Shown: positions 12,583 to 21,010 of the stretch, one piece after another
Layout: every line of letters begins with the position of its first letter
How positions within the stretch are numbered: position 1 is the stretch's first letter
Source: a virus
DNA length: 22,432 bases
IMG/VR virus record: IMGVR_UViG_3300044949_001141
Coordinates: 1-22,432 of that record
Direction: 5' to 3' (one strand)
Program-made: the position numbers and the translations under genes
Notes under the pieces: generated by a model
What the model saw: the letters and a program-made list of their open reading frames with translations, nothing else
The model's database searches: none
Told to the model about the DNA's origin: nothing

Positions 12583-12616
12583 AAGCCCTGATTGTGTATG
12601 ACTTTCAGGGCTTTTT
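12583..12616 (+). terminator. Second intrinsic terminator facing plus strand, overlapping a stop codon
   Basis: AAGCCCTGA (12583-12591) pairs with TCAGGGCTT (12605-12613) around a 13-nt loop, with five T residues at 12612-12616 on plus. The right arm contains the stop codon of the minus-strand gene at 12605-12802. The minus-strand reading has no T-run after it. It may block antisense transcription into the virion genes, or act weakly in both directions. Confidence 0.55.
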
Positions 12617-12802
12617 ATTATAGTAGTCTTCTTTCATGACTTTCAGCATGAATCTGCAAGTTGCTATCTCGCCTTGTGCCATAAGAAGTTGATCGCATTC
12701 TTTTACGGCCAAAGATACGGCCTTGTTTATTGGCAATTTCTTGCGAATAGCATAGGCTCTAATTGCCCGCTCTTCTTTTGGATCTGTAATACGGATTACC
12801 AT
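12605..12802 (-). CDS. Small putative ribbon-helix-helix protein at the end of the virion operon
   Basis: A 65-aa protein. It begins MVIRITDPKEERAIRAYAIR and continues KKLPINKAVSLAVKECDQLL. A short strand, then two amphipathic helices separated by a turn, suggests a ribbon-helix-helix DNA-binding fold, though a purely helical accessory protein is possible. Its ATG shares one base with the stop of the upstream gene (TAATG). It is the last gene before the hairpin cluster, a position where a late regulator would be reasonable. Confidence 0.65.
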   Translation of the reverse strand: MVIRITDPKEERAIRAYAIRKKLPINKAVSLAVKECDQLLMAQGEIATCRFMLKVMKEDYYNKKP

Positions 12803-13293
12803 TAATCGCGTCTCAAGACAATTTGCCCCTTGATAGCAGCGCCGCTTGCAAAAGTATCAGCGCTTTTGCATTCCGGCACGATATACAAAGTCTTGCTTGT
12901 AGCTTGCAGAGCGTAGTTAAGATTAGGGCTTGCTTGGACTGTACAAACGCCTGTAGCGCCGTTTACCCAGTCGGCTTCGGCAATATCGATATAACCTACC
13001 AATATATCGAGCTGAGCGCTTGTAAAGGCTTGCGCGGCGTTCCTTGCGGCGGGTGTGATAGCACCACCGAATAGCCAAAGTCGAAGCGCTGGCTTTTGCA
13101 GAGTATTCGAGCTTGTTTCTTTGAGAATTATGCGGTCTATAGTGCCCGAGAAGCCAAGAAAGCGGGCTGCATCGACTGCAATAGCTCCTGAGGTTAGTAT
13201 ATCTCCGCTTGCGTATGCTGCAGTATCAAGCGTTCCAAAGTCTATAGGCTGCAGACGGCGGTCTGATCCTGTTTGTCCTGTGTAAAATTCCAT
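12802..13293 (-). CDS. Probable minor virion protein (163 aa)
   Basis: Read from the ATG at 13293, preceded by CGGAGCTTAAC and 1 nt after the previous stop; the open frame extends upstream but overlaps the previous gene. It is low in charge and rich in Ala, Ser and Thr, with many predicted strands (IDFGTLDTAAYASGDILTSG, PALRLWLFGG, ALQATSKTLYIVPECKSA). This composition is usual for tail-fibre, decoration or head-tail surface proteins. Its place after the tail-tip genes suggests a distal fibre or adhesin part. No named family recognised. Confidence 0.7.
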   Translation of the reverse strand: MEFYTGQTGSDRRLQPIDFGTLDTAAYASGDILTSGAIAVDAARFLGFSGTIDRIILKETSSNTLQKPALRLWLFGGAITPAARNAAQAFTSAQLDILVGYIDIAEADWVNGATGVCTVQASPNLNYALQATSKTLYIVPECKSADTFASGAAIKGQIVLRRD

Positions 13294-13294
13294 G

Positions 13295-14047
13295 TTAAGC
13301 TCCGTTGTAGAATAGATCAGATTCCCATGGCATAAGCCATACAATCTGAATAAATGCGTATGAGTTTGTTGAGGTTATATTTAGTGCATTTTGATGAGGG
13401 CCGACTTGCCATACAACTTGAAAACCGCCTTGACCGTGTGATGCGTTTGGAGATGCTGGCGTTCCTTGTAAATAACCAGGAACGGGCACTAATTGAGATA
13501 TTCCTAGTGATGGATAACCACTCACATAATTATATGCTACTCCGGTAGTGGTATCAGGACTATCCGAAGAAATAACATAGAGACCATTTTTATTATTATT
13601 CAGCGAATGATCGCCTTGGTAAAAATGCACATTGACAAGATACCATCCCGCTTTTGTGACTCTGATAATTGTCGGATCATTGGTATCGACATAAGCAAGA
13701 CCGCTTCTTATATTGCTAAGATTGTCTACATCATCAGCCCAATGAATTAGACTTGTAGTAGGGATTGAATGATTTGCATTATGAGTCCAATTGATAATAG
13801 ACTGCGTTCCCCAAATTCGATTAGTATTATTAGCCACTCCACTACTAGCCGCCGAATACGCTGCAACGCGTGCGAGCTTCATAGTTTCGGAAAGAGTTGC
13901 TTGAAGTTTGCCTTCGGTAGATTCTACATTGCTTGCAGAGTTCTCATTATCCTCGATTATCGTAATAGCAGACGGATTTTGCTGTAAGTCGAAAGCGACT
14001 TGCTTGCGTCCTATGCCGGCAGGTCTTACGGGTTCATTAAATTTCAT
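13295..14047 (-). CDS. Probable tail-tip receptor-binding protein with C1q-like segment
   Basis: In this 250-aa protein, the N-terminal third is helical and polar (IIEDNENSASNVESTEGKL, then KLARVAAYSAA), suitable for trimerisation. The rest is strand-rich, with IIRVTKAGWYLVNVHFYQ followed later by LYVISSDSP and SYAFIQIVWL. The xxVxxAGxYxVxVxxxY pattern is typical of C1q/TNF-like jelly-roll folds, which occur in phage receptor-binding proteins. It follows the tail-tip protein in the virion operon (TAATG overlap). The nucleotide sequence is AT-richer and Asn/Ser-rich, as expected for a fast-evolving adhesin. The role is inferred from fold hints and location. Confidence 0.6.
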   Translation of the reverse strand: MKFNEPVRPAGIGRKQVAFDLQQNPSAITIIEDNENSASNVESTEGKLQATLSETMKLARVAAYSAASSGVANNTNRIWGTQSIINWTHNANHSIPTTSLIHWADDVDNLSNIRSGLAYVDTNDPTIIRVTKAGWYLVNVHFYQGDHSLNNNKNGLYVISSDSPDTTTGVAYNYVSGYPSLGISQLVPVPGYLQGTPASPNASHGQGGFQVVWQVGPHQNALNITSTNSYAFIQIVWLMPWESDLFYNGA

Positions 14048-15849
14048 TATTCAGACTCCGCGTCGATTCGTAGTGTAATATCGGCCATACCTTCATATAT
14101 TTTATGCGAGTGCTTTGTCATAACTGCATAGGCTTGAGGCGTGCCATAGATTGACTCTAAGAGAGTATTATAATCGGACAAGTCTATTATACATCTTTTA
14201 GCTACATGATTAAATTTAGCAGTCGAGAAAGTAGTTGTAAGCGTAGCCTCTGCTTGCTTAGAGCGTCCTAGGAAATTTACCATAGCTTGAGCCATTGTCG
14301 TAGGAAGCCCGCTGTTTTGTTGTTCTAGTATAAGCTGATATTCAGGTCTTTTAAGGAATGGCGACGGAGGATATGTAGATCCAAAGTCTTCGCCTCCAAA
14401 GAATATACTAAGATTAGTATTTACTTTTGTGAATCCTGTTAAATCATAGTATAGAATCGTTCCGGCATTGACTGTATTCCGTGCCCAAATTATTTGCCCG
14501 CCTTCTTCTTTGTATGAAGTTCGGTAAGTAATAAGAGGCAAATTATGATACATTATCTTTATATCTTTTGAATTGTCTCCGCTTGTCCCTTGCTTGCCGA
14601 ATCCATATTCAGTCGTATCGCGATCACCATTTATATTAGTTACGGTAACATTGACTTGATTAAGAGCTTCGCTGAATAATTTAATTTTTAAACTACTAAA
14701 AGTATTGTCTTCATTGAAAGTCATTTGATAATCAAAAGGATACGGATTATCGGCTACCATTGTGACTGTATAAGCGTCGGGAGTTCCGCTTGTAAAAGCG
14801 TATGATAATCGTAAAGTCTCTATACTACCTTCGATCAAATTCTTGTAGACTTCGTAGAAGTTAGTAAATTGTGCAAATAATCCCTTATCAGCATAAGCAC
14901 CACCTGCAAGAGTCAGAGTACCATCTACATTTATCCATATTTCTGCAATATACGCAAGTTGCGTATATGATACTTGTATACTACCATTTTGATTGTTTTT
15001 AAATATGCATGTTTTACTAAACAATGAATCTGCTATGAATGACGATGCTAGCTTTTGGGTCATCGCTCTCATATACGCACTATACATTGTGCTAATCTTT
15101 GACTTCAGGCGCTCGAATGTAGATATATGCATATATCCATCATTTACGACATAGTCTTTTAAGGTTATCGATCCATCGGTCCTATCTATATTGATATAAG
15201 GATACCCTATGTACAAATCTCTTATTTCAGTGTTCTCTGGTTGGGTTAGTAAAGGTCCCCAGTAAATAGGATCGTTAGTGCATTTCAGCGCTTTAGTCCA
15301 TATCGTTTGATTGATTATTTCGCCGATGCATCTATGTATATCGAATATCTCGATAGTATATGTTATCACATTATCAAGCGCTGTTATTTCGAGTTCGTTT
15401 TCCGCGCTGTACTTTTGGCATCCAATGAATGCGGTCTTGAATCCAGAGCCGTCATTGTATTGCAGAACAAATGTATTGAATGCATCGAATTCTCTTTGCG
15501 CTTCAGTCAAGTCAGATGCTAAATACTCCGAGCCGTCCGAGTTCAACGGCACGCGCTTTGCGGTCGTGCCTCTAAGTAGGTCGGTTCTTAGGTCATTGAG
15601 CGCGTCAGAGCCCTGCAAAGCGGCTATATTGACATTTATCTTAAGCACTTGGCTAACAAGCCCCGCTGGTATACTACCAAGCTCGGTATCGAGAGACATA
15701 TCCCTTAGCAGGAACTCGCTAGGGAGCGTGACATTTGAGCTTACACCCGAACTTACATAATTTACGCTACTCGGTATGATATACATACGCCATTGAATAG
15801 AGTCTTCGCTAGTCCAAGTAGTTACAAATCTTTGGTTTGATAATGGCAT
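14047..15849 (-). CDS. Tail-tip/baseplate hub-like protein (600 aa)
   Basis: This is the second gene after the tape measure gene, the place where siphophages encode the tail-tip hub (Tal-like) protein. It is mostly predicted strands. The N-terminal part (SIQWRMYIIPSS, PSEFLLRDMSLDTELGSIP) and the region FIGCQKYSAENELEITALD look like baseplate-protein beta domains. The C-terminus (YAVMTKHSHKIYEGMADITL) resembles the closing strands of hub proteins, which end in a TxxCxLR-type strand. There are no catalytic motifs of a peptidoglycan hydrolase. Its ATG shares one base with the upstream stop and its stop shares one base with the next ATG. Role assigned mainly by position. Confidence 0.65.
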   Translation of the reverse strand: MPLSNQRFVTTWTSEDSIQWRMYIIPSSVNYVSSGVSSNVTLPSEFLLRDMSLDTELGSIPAGLVSQVLKINVNIAALQGSDALNDLRTDLLRGTTAKRVPLNSDGSEYLASDLTEAQREFDAFNTFVLQYNDGSGFKTAFIGCQKYSAENELEITALDNVITYTIEIFDIHRCIGEIINQTIWTKALKCTNDPIYWGPLLTQPENTEIRDLYIGYPYINIDRTDGSITLKDYVVNDGYMHISTFERLKSKISTMYSAYMRAMTQKLASSFIADSLFSKTCIFKNNQNGSIQVSYTQLAYIAEIWINVDGTLTLAGGAYADKGLFAQFTNFYEVYKNLIEGSIETLRLSYAFTSGTPDAYTVTMVADNPYPFDYQMTFNEDNTFSSLKIKLFSEALNQVNVTVTNINGDRDTTEYGFGKQGTSGDNSKDIKIMYHNLPLITYRTSYKEEGGQIIWARNTVNAGTILYYDLTGFTKVNTNLSIFFGGEDFGSTYPPSPFLKRPEYQLILEQQNSGLPTTMAQAMVNFLGRSKQAEATLTTTFSTAKFNHVAKRCIIDLSDYNTLLESIYGTPQAYAVMTKHSHKIYEGMADITLRIDAESE

Positions 15850-16310
15850 TATATCAAGTCCCTACGATAGCAGGTGATTGTAAATTTCTCCAAGCCTGAA
15901 GCCCATTGTTTTTCATTGCTGAAGTCGCACCGTGCAAAGACAAATGGAATAAGCGCTTTAGAGTAAGTGAAAGAGCTTGTGGACTGATATCTTGTAGGCA
16001 TTTGCTTAGGAGCGGTCGGCTCTACTATGCGAGTGTACTTCTTTTGCAGAATCTCTTGCAATAGGTAATACACATTGTCGCTATTTACCGTACCATAATC
16101 CCATGTACTTACCGGGATGCAATCTACTTCAAGTGCTATTCTTACTCGCCTTTGTCCGATTTCAGTTCCACTCATGCTAACTTCATTCGAGGACTCGACA
16201 GTAAAGGTCGGCAATATCCCGAAAACAGGAAGCTCTACTCCGAGTGTATTGACCGATGCAAAGGTCGGATCGTTTGACCCTTCGAATTTTACCCAATATC
16301 TCCAAGACAT
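15849..16310 (-). CDS. Distal tail protein-like (153 aa)
   Basis: Read from the ATG at 16310 (MSWRYWVKFEGS), because AAGGAG lies 8 nt upstream, inside the end of the tape measure gene, and the previous stop is 1 nt away; a start at 16328 would remove that spacing. It is a strand-rich protein with VRIALEVDCIPVSTWDYG and a C-terminal LEKFTITCYRRDLI. Being directly after the tape measure gene and before the hub-like gene suggests a distal tail (Dit-like) or tail-tip connector protein, though it is shorter than typical Dit proteins. Confidence 0.65.
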   Translation of the reverse strand: MSWRYWVKFEGSNDPTFASVNTLGVELPVFGILPTFTVESSNEVSMSGTEIGQRRVRIALEVDCIPVSTWDYGTVNSDNVYYLLQEILQKKYTRIVEPTAPKQMPTRYQSTSSFTYSKALIPFVFARCDFSNEKQWASGLEKFTITCYRRDLI

Positions 16311-16311
16311 A

Positions 16312-19300
16312 TTATCCTCTCCTTGCATTACGGCGGCGATCTCTTTCGATTACGGCCTTGATTGAGTTATTATCGGCTACAAGCGCGCCGCTTATTTCTA
16401 CATGAGTATTTCGGTTGATTTGCTTGCCTAATCCGCGCGTCTCTTCCCGAAGCTTCCTAACCTCTTGTATCAAGTTACCATCCTCTTGCACTGAATAGCG
16501 AATTTGCGGAGCGTTTGAAGTAAAGTAATCACGAATACTCATTCCGGGGTTATTATTCATCCATTCGAGCTCTTCGCGATTTGCACGCGTCCCCGCGGCG
16601 GTAATAACTGACTCGCCTTTCGATAGCCATGCTGGTATAGAGTCGCTTCTTTCATCTCCCGGGCCTTCGAGTCCTACGACCCCGTCTTTGAAGCCGAGAG
16701 CGCCTCTGGCGCTTGCTAAAAGCAACTGAAGCCCTGCAGTTAGGGTAGCCGCAATGATAGGCCCTGCAATAGGCCCGAGTGTGGTGATCGAGCTTCCCAA
16801 AATACCTACGACAAAAGACGGTATCATCTTAGAGACGGCATCAAACGCCGCGCCTGCGGCTGCATTTCCGAAGTCTGCTAGGGTCGCTTTTCCTGAAGCT
16901 GCGAGCGTTCCGAACTGCTCTAAAGTTTGACCGACAAATTCATTAAAGATTTTCTGATTTCCTTCCATGCCTTGAGCGTTTTTCTTAAATATCTCGGATT
17001 GAGATTTTAGCACGCTCGCGGCCGCTTGATCGCCTGCACCTTTGAGCCTTTGCAAAAAAGTGACTTCAGTTTGCTCTTCAACTTGTTTTCTTTGCGCGTC
17101 AATATCTGCAATCTTAGCAGCATAATCCTCGAAAGAAATTTCTCTCTTTGCAAGGCTGGTATTGAGATCGTCTTCTTCAGCATTGAGCGCTCCTAATCTC
17201 TCTTGTCTAATTTGCTCATTTGTCTCTCTTTCTTTTCTGATTTTTTCTATATTGAAAGCATCATTAAGAGCAGCTTGAAAAGTAAGAAGAGCACCTGACA
17301 AACCAGAGTTCTTTTCTATTTCTTGAGCAGAATCTTCGGAGAACCTTTTGAAGCGTCGATACATATCATCGAGCGTGCTTTGATTTGCTTGCTGTAATTT
17401 AGTCAAAGACTCCAAGCTTTTCGTATCGCCTACATCTCTTGCAAGTTGTATCTTTTCTTGCAATAAGACTTGCTCATCAATAAGCATCTGATTGAAGTTA
17501 GTAAAAGCGTTCTCGGCGCTTGCTAACTCTTCGGATGTTTTCGCTGGTGCCTTGAAAAGCGTCTCAAGTGTTTTGCTATATTCTTTCCCTGTATTTTCGG
17601 CTTCTTTGACAAACTCTCCGAGCTCTTTAAGTAGCTCGTCTCGCCATGTCATATCGGCTACGACTTTGACTTCAACTTGCTTACTAAGCTTCGCCATCTC
17701 TTGCGTATAGAAATTATCTATATCCGCAACAGTCTCGCCTTTCTTTTTGCTTGGAGTTATCTTTGCAGTGAGTTGATTTTTATCAAGAAATACATTAGCA
17801 TCTGCAATGCCACCAACACGCTCGTTAAGGTATTTTTTTAGTTCGACATTTGCTTCGGCTTCAAGTTGCGCTCGTATTGCTTTTAAATCCTTACCTCTGT
17901 TTGCTTCAGAGTTAAGCTCGCGCTCAATATCATTTTCAAGCTCGTCTTGGCGGCCTTTGTAGAATCTTTTGAGTTCCTGAAGTTCGGATTCTGCTTCTGC
18001 TCCTTTCCCTTTTGCATTTGCGAGCGCTAATTTTCTTAATCTTTCCTTCTCTGCAGCATCCGCTTTCTCTTTGGCTGCTTTCTCAGCCGCTGCTTTTGCA
18101 GCCGCTGCTTTTGCAGCTTCATTTGCAGCGTCTTCATTGCCTTTTTTTACAACTTGATTAGTTTTTTGAATTTGTTCTTTTGTAGCATTAAATCCCTTGT
18201 CATACGCTTGAGTAAGTTTATCACCAAAACCAGTGAATGCAGAGAGCGCCTTTTGAATATCTAATTGCGTAATAGCATCCCAAAACTCACCAATAGTAGT
18301 TTTGATTTGAATAAATGACTCGCGAACTCCTCCGATAGTTCCTCGGATGTTATCGAATGCTTGTCGAAGTGTATCGATAAAGCCTTTGCTATTTTGCGCG
18401 GCTTTTCCTGATTCCTTCATAGATTCCGTACTTGAATCATTTGTCGATATCCATTCTGCAATAGAGCGGGTCACATCGGCAATAACTTCGATAAGCGTTT
18501 GGAATGGAGTGATAAGAAACTCGATAATAAGCCCGCCAATATCGGCAACAATACCACCAACTTCGCGAATAACCTCACCAACAAAATTCAAAGCCTCTTG
18601 GAATGATTGTACTACTGTTTTTCCTTGACCTACAGCTCCATCCTCTCCAAATGCTTGCGAGAAAACATCGATTAGCGGTCTTAGAGAGCTTGCAATAGAG
18701 TCAAATATGCTTGTAAAGATATCAAGTACGGTAGTGACTACAGTAATTGCAATGTTAAAAGCTCCGACAATGTTAGTCATAATTGCAGCGCCGATTCCCA
18801 TCACAATCGGACCGATTACAGTCCATATCCTCTCGAATACACCGCTCAAAGTCGCACCAAGTTCGGAGAATGCAGGCCCCACTGCAGTCGCAATCATTCC
18901 GAATGCATCTGAAGCGCCTTTCACTACGACTGCGCTTGCTTTTGTGAATGCAAGTTCTAAGTTACGACTCACCATGTCAAAACTAAGATACTGACCCGCA
19001 GCATTCATAGCATCTTGACCCGCTTTCGCTGCTTTCTTCTTGATTTCTTCAGTCGGTATTGGAGCGCCAAACATTTTATTATACGCTTCGACTCCAATAT
19101 CTTCCGCGGGCGTTCCGGCGACTGCTACTTGTAATTGAGTAGCCATCGCTTCGGAGATTTGACCTGCATCAAACGCCGTTTTGATTGATTCCCCTGACTT
19201 TTGCAAGAATTCTTTGATTGTGATTTGACCACTAGATGCAAGTTGCTCAAGATTCCCAAGAGTTGAACCAAGCGCTTGAGGTAATTGGTTTTTAATTTCT

Positions 19301-20208
19301 GCAAAAGCCTTTGCAGTATCACCTGCTTTAAGTCTGATTTGAGCTTCTTTGATCGAGTCTGCAATCTTGTCGGTATTAAACAATCCCTCTTGACCTGCGA
19401 TTGCCATTTGACCCGCGAACTCCTCAGCGCTGAATCCCGCTTCACTTAGTAATTGCGAGTATTCGGCAAGCGTATCGAGTACATCGTCTTGCGAAGTCTT
19501 ACCCTCTTTTGCGGCGAATGCAATTAAGTCGAATGCTTCTTGACCATCAAGCCCAAACTGCTTAATAAACGGCGTTGACTTGGCAATAACTTCGTTAACA
19601 TCCTTCTCATACAAATTACCAAGAGCTTGCGCGCCTTTTACGAATTCTCCGATTTGGTCGGTAGGCAAGGCATCCTTAAGTACTACCTTTGCATTACTGA
19701 TTACTTTTGTAGCTTCGGCTACTGATTCACCAACCCCACCGAGGAACGCCTCATCGGCTGCATTTTTTAGTGCCTCAAATTCCTCACCCGTAGCACCTGT
19801 TTGTGCTTGCAAATCGCCTTGAGCCGATATAAGCCCGCGACCTGCATCAACAACCGCCCCAAAGCCATCAATGATAGCACCGACCCCCGCTTGCACGCCA
19901 GCGGCCAAGCCACCACCTACAAGCCCTCCAATCAAACCACCGCTAAGAGCGTCACCTAGCCCGCCTTTGAGTCCTTCAAATACACCGCTTATACCGCTTG
20001 CAGAATCACCAACGCCATCAATCGCCGCGGATAGCTTGTTGACATCTGCGACGGCGCTCGAAGTATTTATATCGGCCATTTTATCAAGTGCTTGGTCGGT
20101 TTGCTTCGACTCATTTTGCACCTGATTAAGTTCGGTAGTGACTTTATTCAGACCGTTGAATAATTCGGCTGCATCCAGTCCAAGTTTAATTTTGATATCA
20201 TCGGCCAT
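16312..20208 (-). CDS. Tape measure protein
   Basis: A 1298-aa protein, the longest in the window and mostly helical. It has a heptad-rich N-terminus (1-60); a glycine-rich hydrophobic stretch at 79-125; a second hydrophobic region at about 430-580 (IGPIVMGIGAAIMTNIVGAF and onward), typical of the part that enters the host membrane; an Ala/Lys coiled coil at about 690-800; and another hydrophobic stretch about 100 residues from the end. The last of these precedes GPGDERSDSIPAWLSKGESVI (split: GPGDERSDSIPAW and LSKGESVI), a C-terminal signature of many tape measure proteins. It sets tail length. At about 0.15 nm per residue a tail near 190 nm is expected if it is not cleaved. The ATG at 20208 overlaps the chaperone T frame by 11 nt. 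Confidence 0.93.
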   Translation of the reverse strand: MADDIKIKLGLDAAELFNGLNKVTTELNQVQNESKQTDQALDKMADINTSSAVADVNKLSAAIDGVGDSASGISGVFEGLKGGLGDALSGGLIGGLVGGGLAAGVQAGVGAIIDGFGAVVDAGRGLISAQGDLQAQTGATGEEFEALKNAADEAFLGGVGESVAEATKVISNAKVVLKDALPTDQIGEFVKGAQALGNLYEKDVNEVIAKSTPFIKQFGLDGQEAFDLIAFAAKEGKTSQDDVLDTLAEYSQLLSEAGFSAEEFAGQMAIAGQEGLFNTDKIADSIKEAQIRLKAGDTAKAFAEIKNQLPQALGSTLGNLEQLASSGQITIKEFLQKSGESIKTAFDAGQISEAMATQLQVAVAGTPAEDIGVEAYNKMFGAPIPTEEIKKKAAKAGQDAMNAAGQYLSFDMVSRNLELAFTKASAVVVKGASDAFGMIATAVGPAFSELGATLSGVFERIWTVIGPIVMGIGAAIMTNIVGAFNIAITVVTTVLDIFTSIFDSIASSLRPLIDVFSQAFGEDGAVGQGKTVVQSFQEALNFVGEVIREVGGIVADIGGLIIEFLITPFQTLIEVIADVTRSIAEWISTNDSSTESMKESGKAAQNSKGFIDTLRQAFDNIRGTIGGVRESFIQIKTTIGEFWDAITQLDIQKALSAFTGFGDKLTQAYDKGFNATKEQIQKTNQVVKKGNEDAANEAAKAAAAKAAAEKAAKEKADAAEKERLRKLALANAKGKGAEAESELQELKRFYKGRQDELENDIERELNSEANRGKDLKAIRAQLEAEANVELKKYLNERVGGIADANVFLDKNQLTAKITPSKKKGETVADIDNFYTQEMAKLSKQVEVKVVADMTWRDELLKELGEFVKEAENTGKEYSKTLETLFKAPAKTSEELASAENAFTNFNQMLIDEQVLLQEKIQLARDVGDTKSLESLTKLQQANQSTLDDMYRRFKRFSEDSAQEIEKNSGLSGALLTFQAALNDAFNIEKIRKERETNEQIRQERLGALNAEEDDLNTSLAKREISFEDYAAKIADIDAQRKQVEEQTEVTFLQRLKGAGDQAAASVLKSQSEIFKKNAQGMEGNQKIFNEFVGQTLEQFGTLAASGKATLADFGNAAAGAAFDAVSKMIPSFVVGILGSSITTLGPIAGPIIAATLTAGLQLLLASARGALGFKDGVVGLEGPGDERSDSIPAWLSKGESVITAAGTRANREELEWMNNNPGMSIRDYFTSNAPQIRYSVQEDGNLIQEVRKLREETRGLGKQINRNTHVEISGALVADNNSIKAVIERDRRRNARRG
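18086..18115. repeat. Two tandem 15-bp units in the tape measure gene
   Basis: GCCGCTGCTTTTGCA occurs twice in direct succession (18086-18100 and 18101-18115). It encodes the repeated A-K-A-A-A pattern in the coiled-coil segment near residue 700. A unit length divisible by three keeps the frame, so this could be a site of in-frame expansion or contraction affecting ruler length slightly. Confidence 0.85.
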
Positions 20209-20494
20209 TGATTCTGCGCTCCATTTTGCGGCGTTCTTTGTGGTAAGTTATTGTGTAAGCATAAGTTCGGATTACATCCACACGCGGGGTATCGTAATAT
20301 AGTCTTAGATACGCTGCAGGATCGCCGCCTGCAACGCCTTTGAATATCCAATATGAGCCTACAATTTCGCCAAGGTAATAAGCACTCTCATCTCCGTCCG
20401 TCTCTTCATATTCGTCATCGTCTGGGTCGTTAAATACCGTCAAGTCTTCAAGATAGTACTCACATAATGCGGACTCTTCTGCATACTGTTTCAC
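20198..20494 (-). CDS. Tail assembly chaperone T part (translated as G-T fusion by frameshift)
   Basis: A 98-codon frame with no good start. A GTG at 20494 is possible but lacks a Shine-Dalgarno sequence, while the frame is open only from 20503, exactly at a TTTTTTC run in the upstream chaperone gene. It lies +1 relative to that gene, overlaps its last 35 nt, and ends 11 nt inside the tape measure gene. This is the layout of the G/GT tail chaperones, where a fraction of ribosomes shift frame to make a longer G-T protein that binds the tape measure protein. The product is acidic early (NDPDDDEYEETDGDE) and basic at the end (HKERRKMERRINGR). A fusion of about 250 aa is predicted. Confidence 0.7.
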   Translation of the reverse strand: MKQYAEESALCEYYLEDLTVFNDPDDDEYEETDGDESAYYLGEIVGSYWIFKGVAGGDPAAYLRLYYDTPRVDVIRTYAYTITYHKERRKMERRINGR

Positions 20495-20957
20495 GAAAAA
20501 ACTTTAGTGAGTCCAATATACCATCAAGATCTTGGTTTTGCCAAAACTCGCTTGAAGGCTCGGACTGAATACCAGCTAAAAGCTCGGTATTTTGCACCTT
20601 GCTCTCATCGATTACGGCTTTTACAAATTGAAATACTTTTGGAATCGTAGTCTCATCGACATTGATAAGCTCGAATAGATTTGCTCGGACTTTTAGATAT
20701 GCAGTCTTTACAATTTCCTGAAACTCGAACTCTTGCATAATGTCCTTAAAAGCGTCTTGCCCCTTTGTTAAGTCTATCTTTTTTGCAAGGCTCTCGCGGC
20801 TAAATACCTTCTCCATGATCTCGGTCTCGGCGGCTGCTTGAGCGCCTTTAGTATTTGCAAGTTCAGAGAGAAGCGGCGTAACCTTGTCATAAAGAGCGGG
20901 GGTCAATTTTGTGTATAGTGCTACTTCGTGTGCTGTTTCATTTAGATATAATTTCAT
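20460..20957 (-). CDS. Tail assembly chaperone G-like protein (165 aa)
   Basis: Read from the ATG at 20957, preceded by AAAGGAGATAGC; the open frame extends upstream through a strong terminator hairpin into the tail-tube gene, so a longer start is unlikely. It is a helical protein (MKLYLNETAHEVALYTKLT, then VFQFVKAVIDESKVQ). Its position between the tail-tube and tape measure genes, together with the overlapping second frame, identifies it by context as the short tail assembly chaperone. It would coat the tape measure protein during tail assembly and not be part of the virion. Confidence 0.78.
   Translation of the reverse strand: MKLYLNETAHEVALYTKLTPALYDKVTPLLSELANTKGAQAAAETEIMEKVFSRESLAKKIDLTKGQDAFKDIMQEFEFQEIVKTAYLKVRANLFELINVDETTIPKVFQFVKAVIDESKVQNTELLAGIQSEPSSEFWQNQDLDGILDSLKFFRETVCRRVRIM
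20495..20501 (-). promoter_or_regulatory. Candidate programmed frameshift site T6C
   Basis: In the chaperone G frame the codons are AAG TTT TTT CGT. A +1 shift (TTT re-pairing on TTC) or a -2 shift on the homopolymer moves the ribosome into the T frame, which first becomes open directly after a TAA at 20504-20506. The site is 11 codons before the G stop. The usual -1 heptamer is absent, so +1 or -2 shifting is required. Confidence 0.6.
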
Positions 20958-20971
20958 GCTATCTCCTTTGA

Positions 20972-21003
20972 GTAAAAATAAGGGGGCGGGTTTTGCCCGC
21001 CCC
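20972..21003 (-). terminator. Intrinsic terminator after the tail-tube gene
   Basis: On the minus strand GGGGCGGG and CCCGCCCC form an 8-bp all-GC stem (20983-21003) around a 5-nt loop, followed by CCTTATTTTTACT. It begins 8 nt after the tail-tube stop codon (21011). It should end part of the transcripts, giving much more tail-tube protein than chaperone and tape measure protein, as virion stoichiometry requires. Confidence 0.8.
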
Positions 21004-21010
21004 GTGTGTA

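Noticed and set aside
12583-12616. Hairpin near 12600 as the main terminator of the late minus-strand operon
   Set aside because: The T-run is on the plus strand; the minus reading ends in CTTCAGC. It may contribute weakly but was annotated as plus-facing.
15311-15760. Long plus-strand open frames opposite the 600-aa tail-tip gene (and similar ones opposite the tape measure gene)
   Set aside because: They are antisense shadows of confident minus-strand genes, with compositions typical of reverse-complement codons and no ribosome sites.
19125-19445. 106-codon minus-strand frame inside the tape measure gene
   Set aside because: The product is dominated by Lys, Leu, Ser and Arg, as expected from a shifted reading of a helical Ala/Glu/Gln-rich protein. 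No start signal was found.
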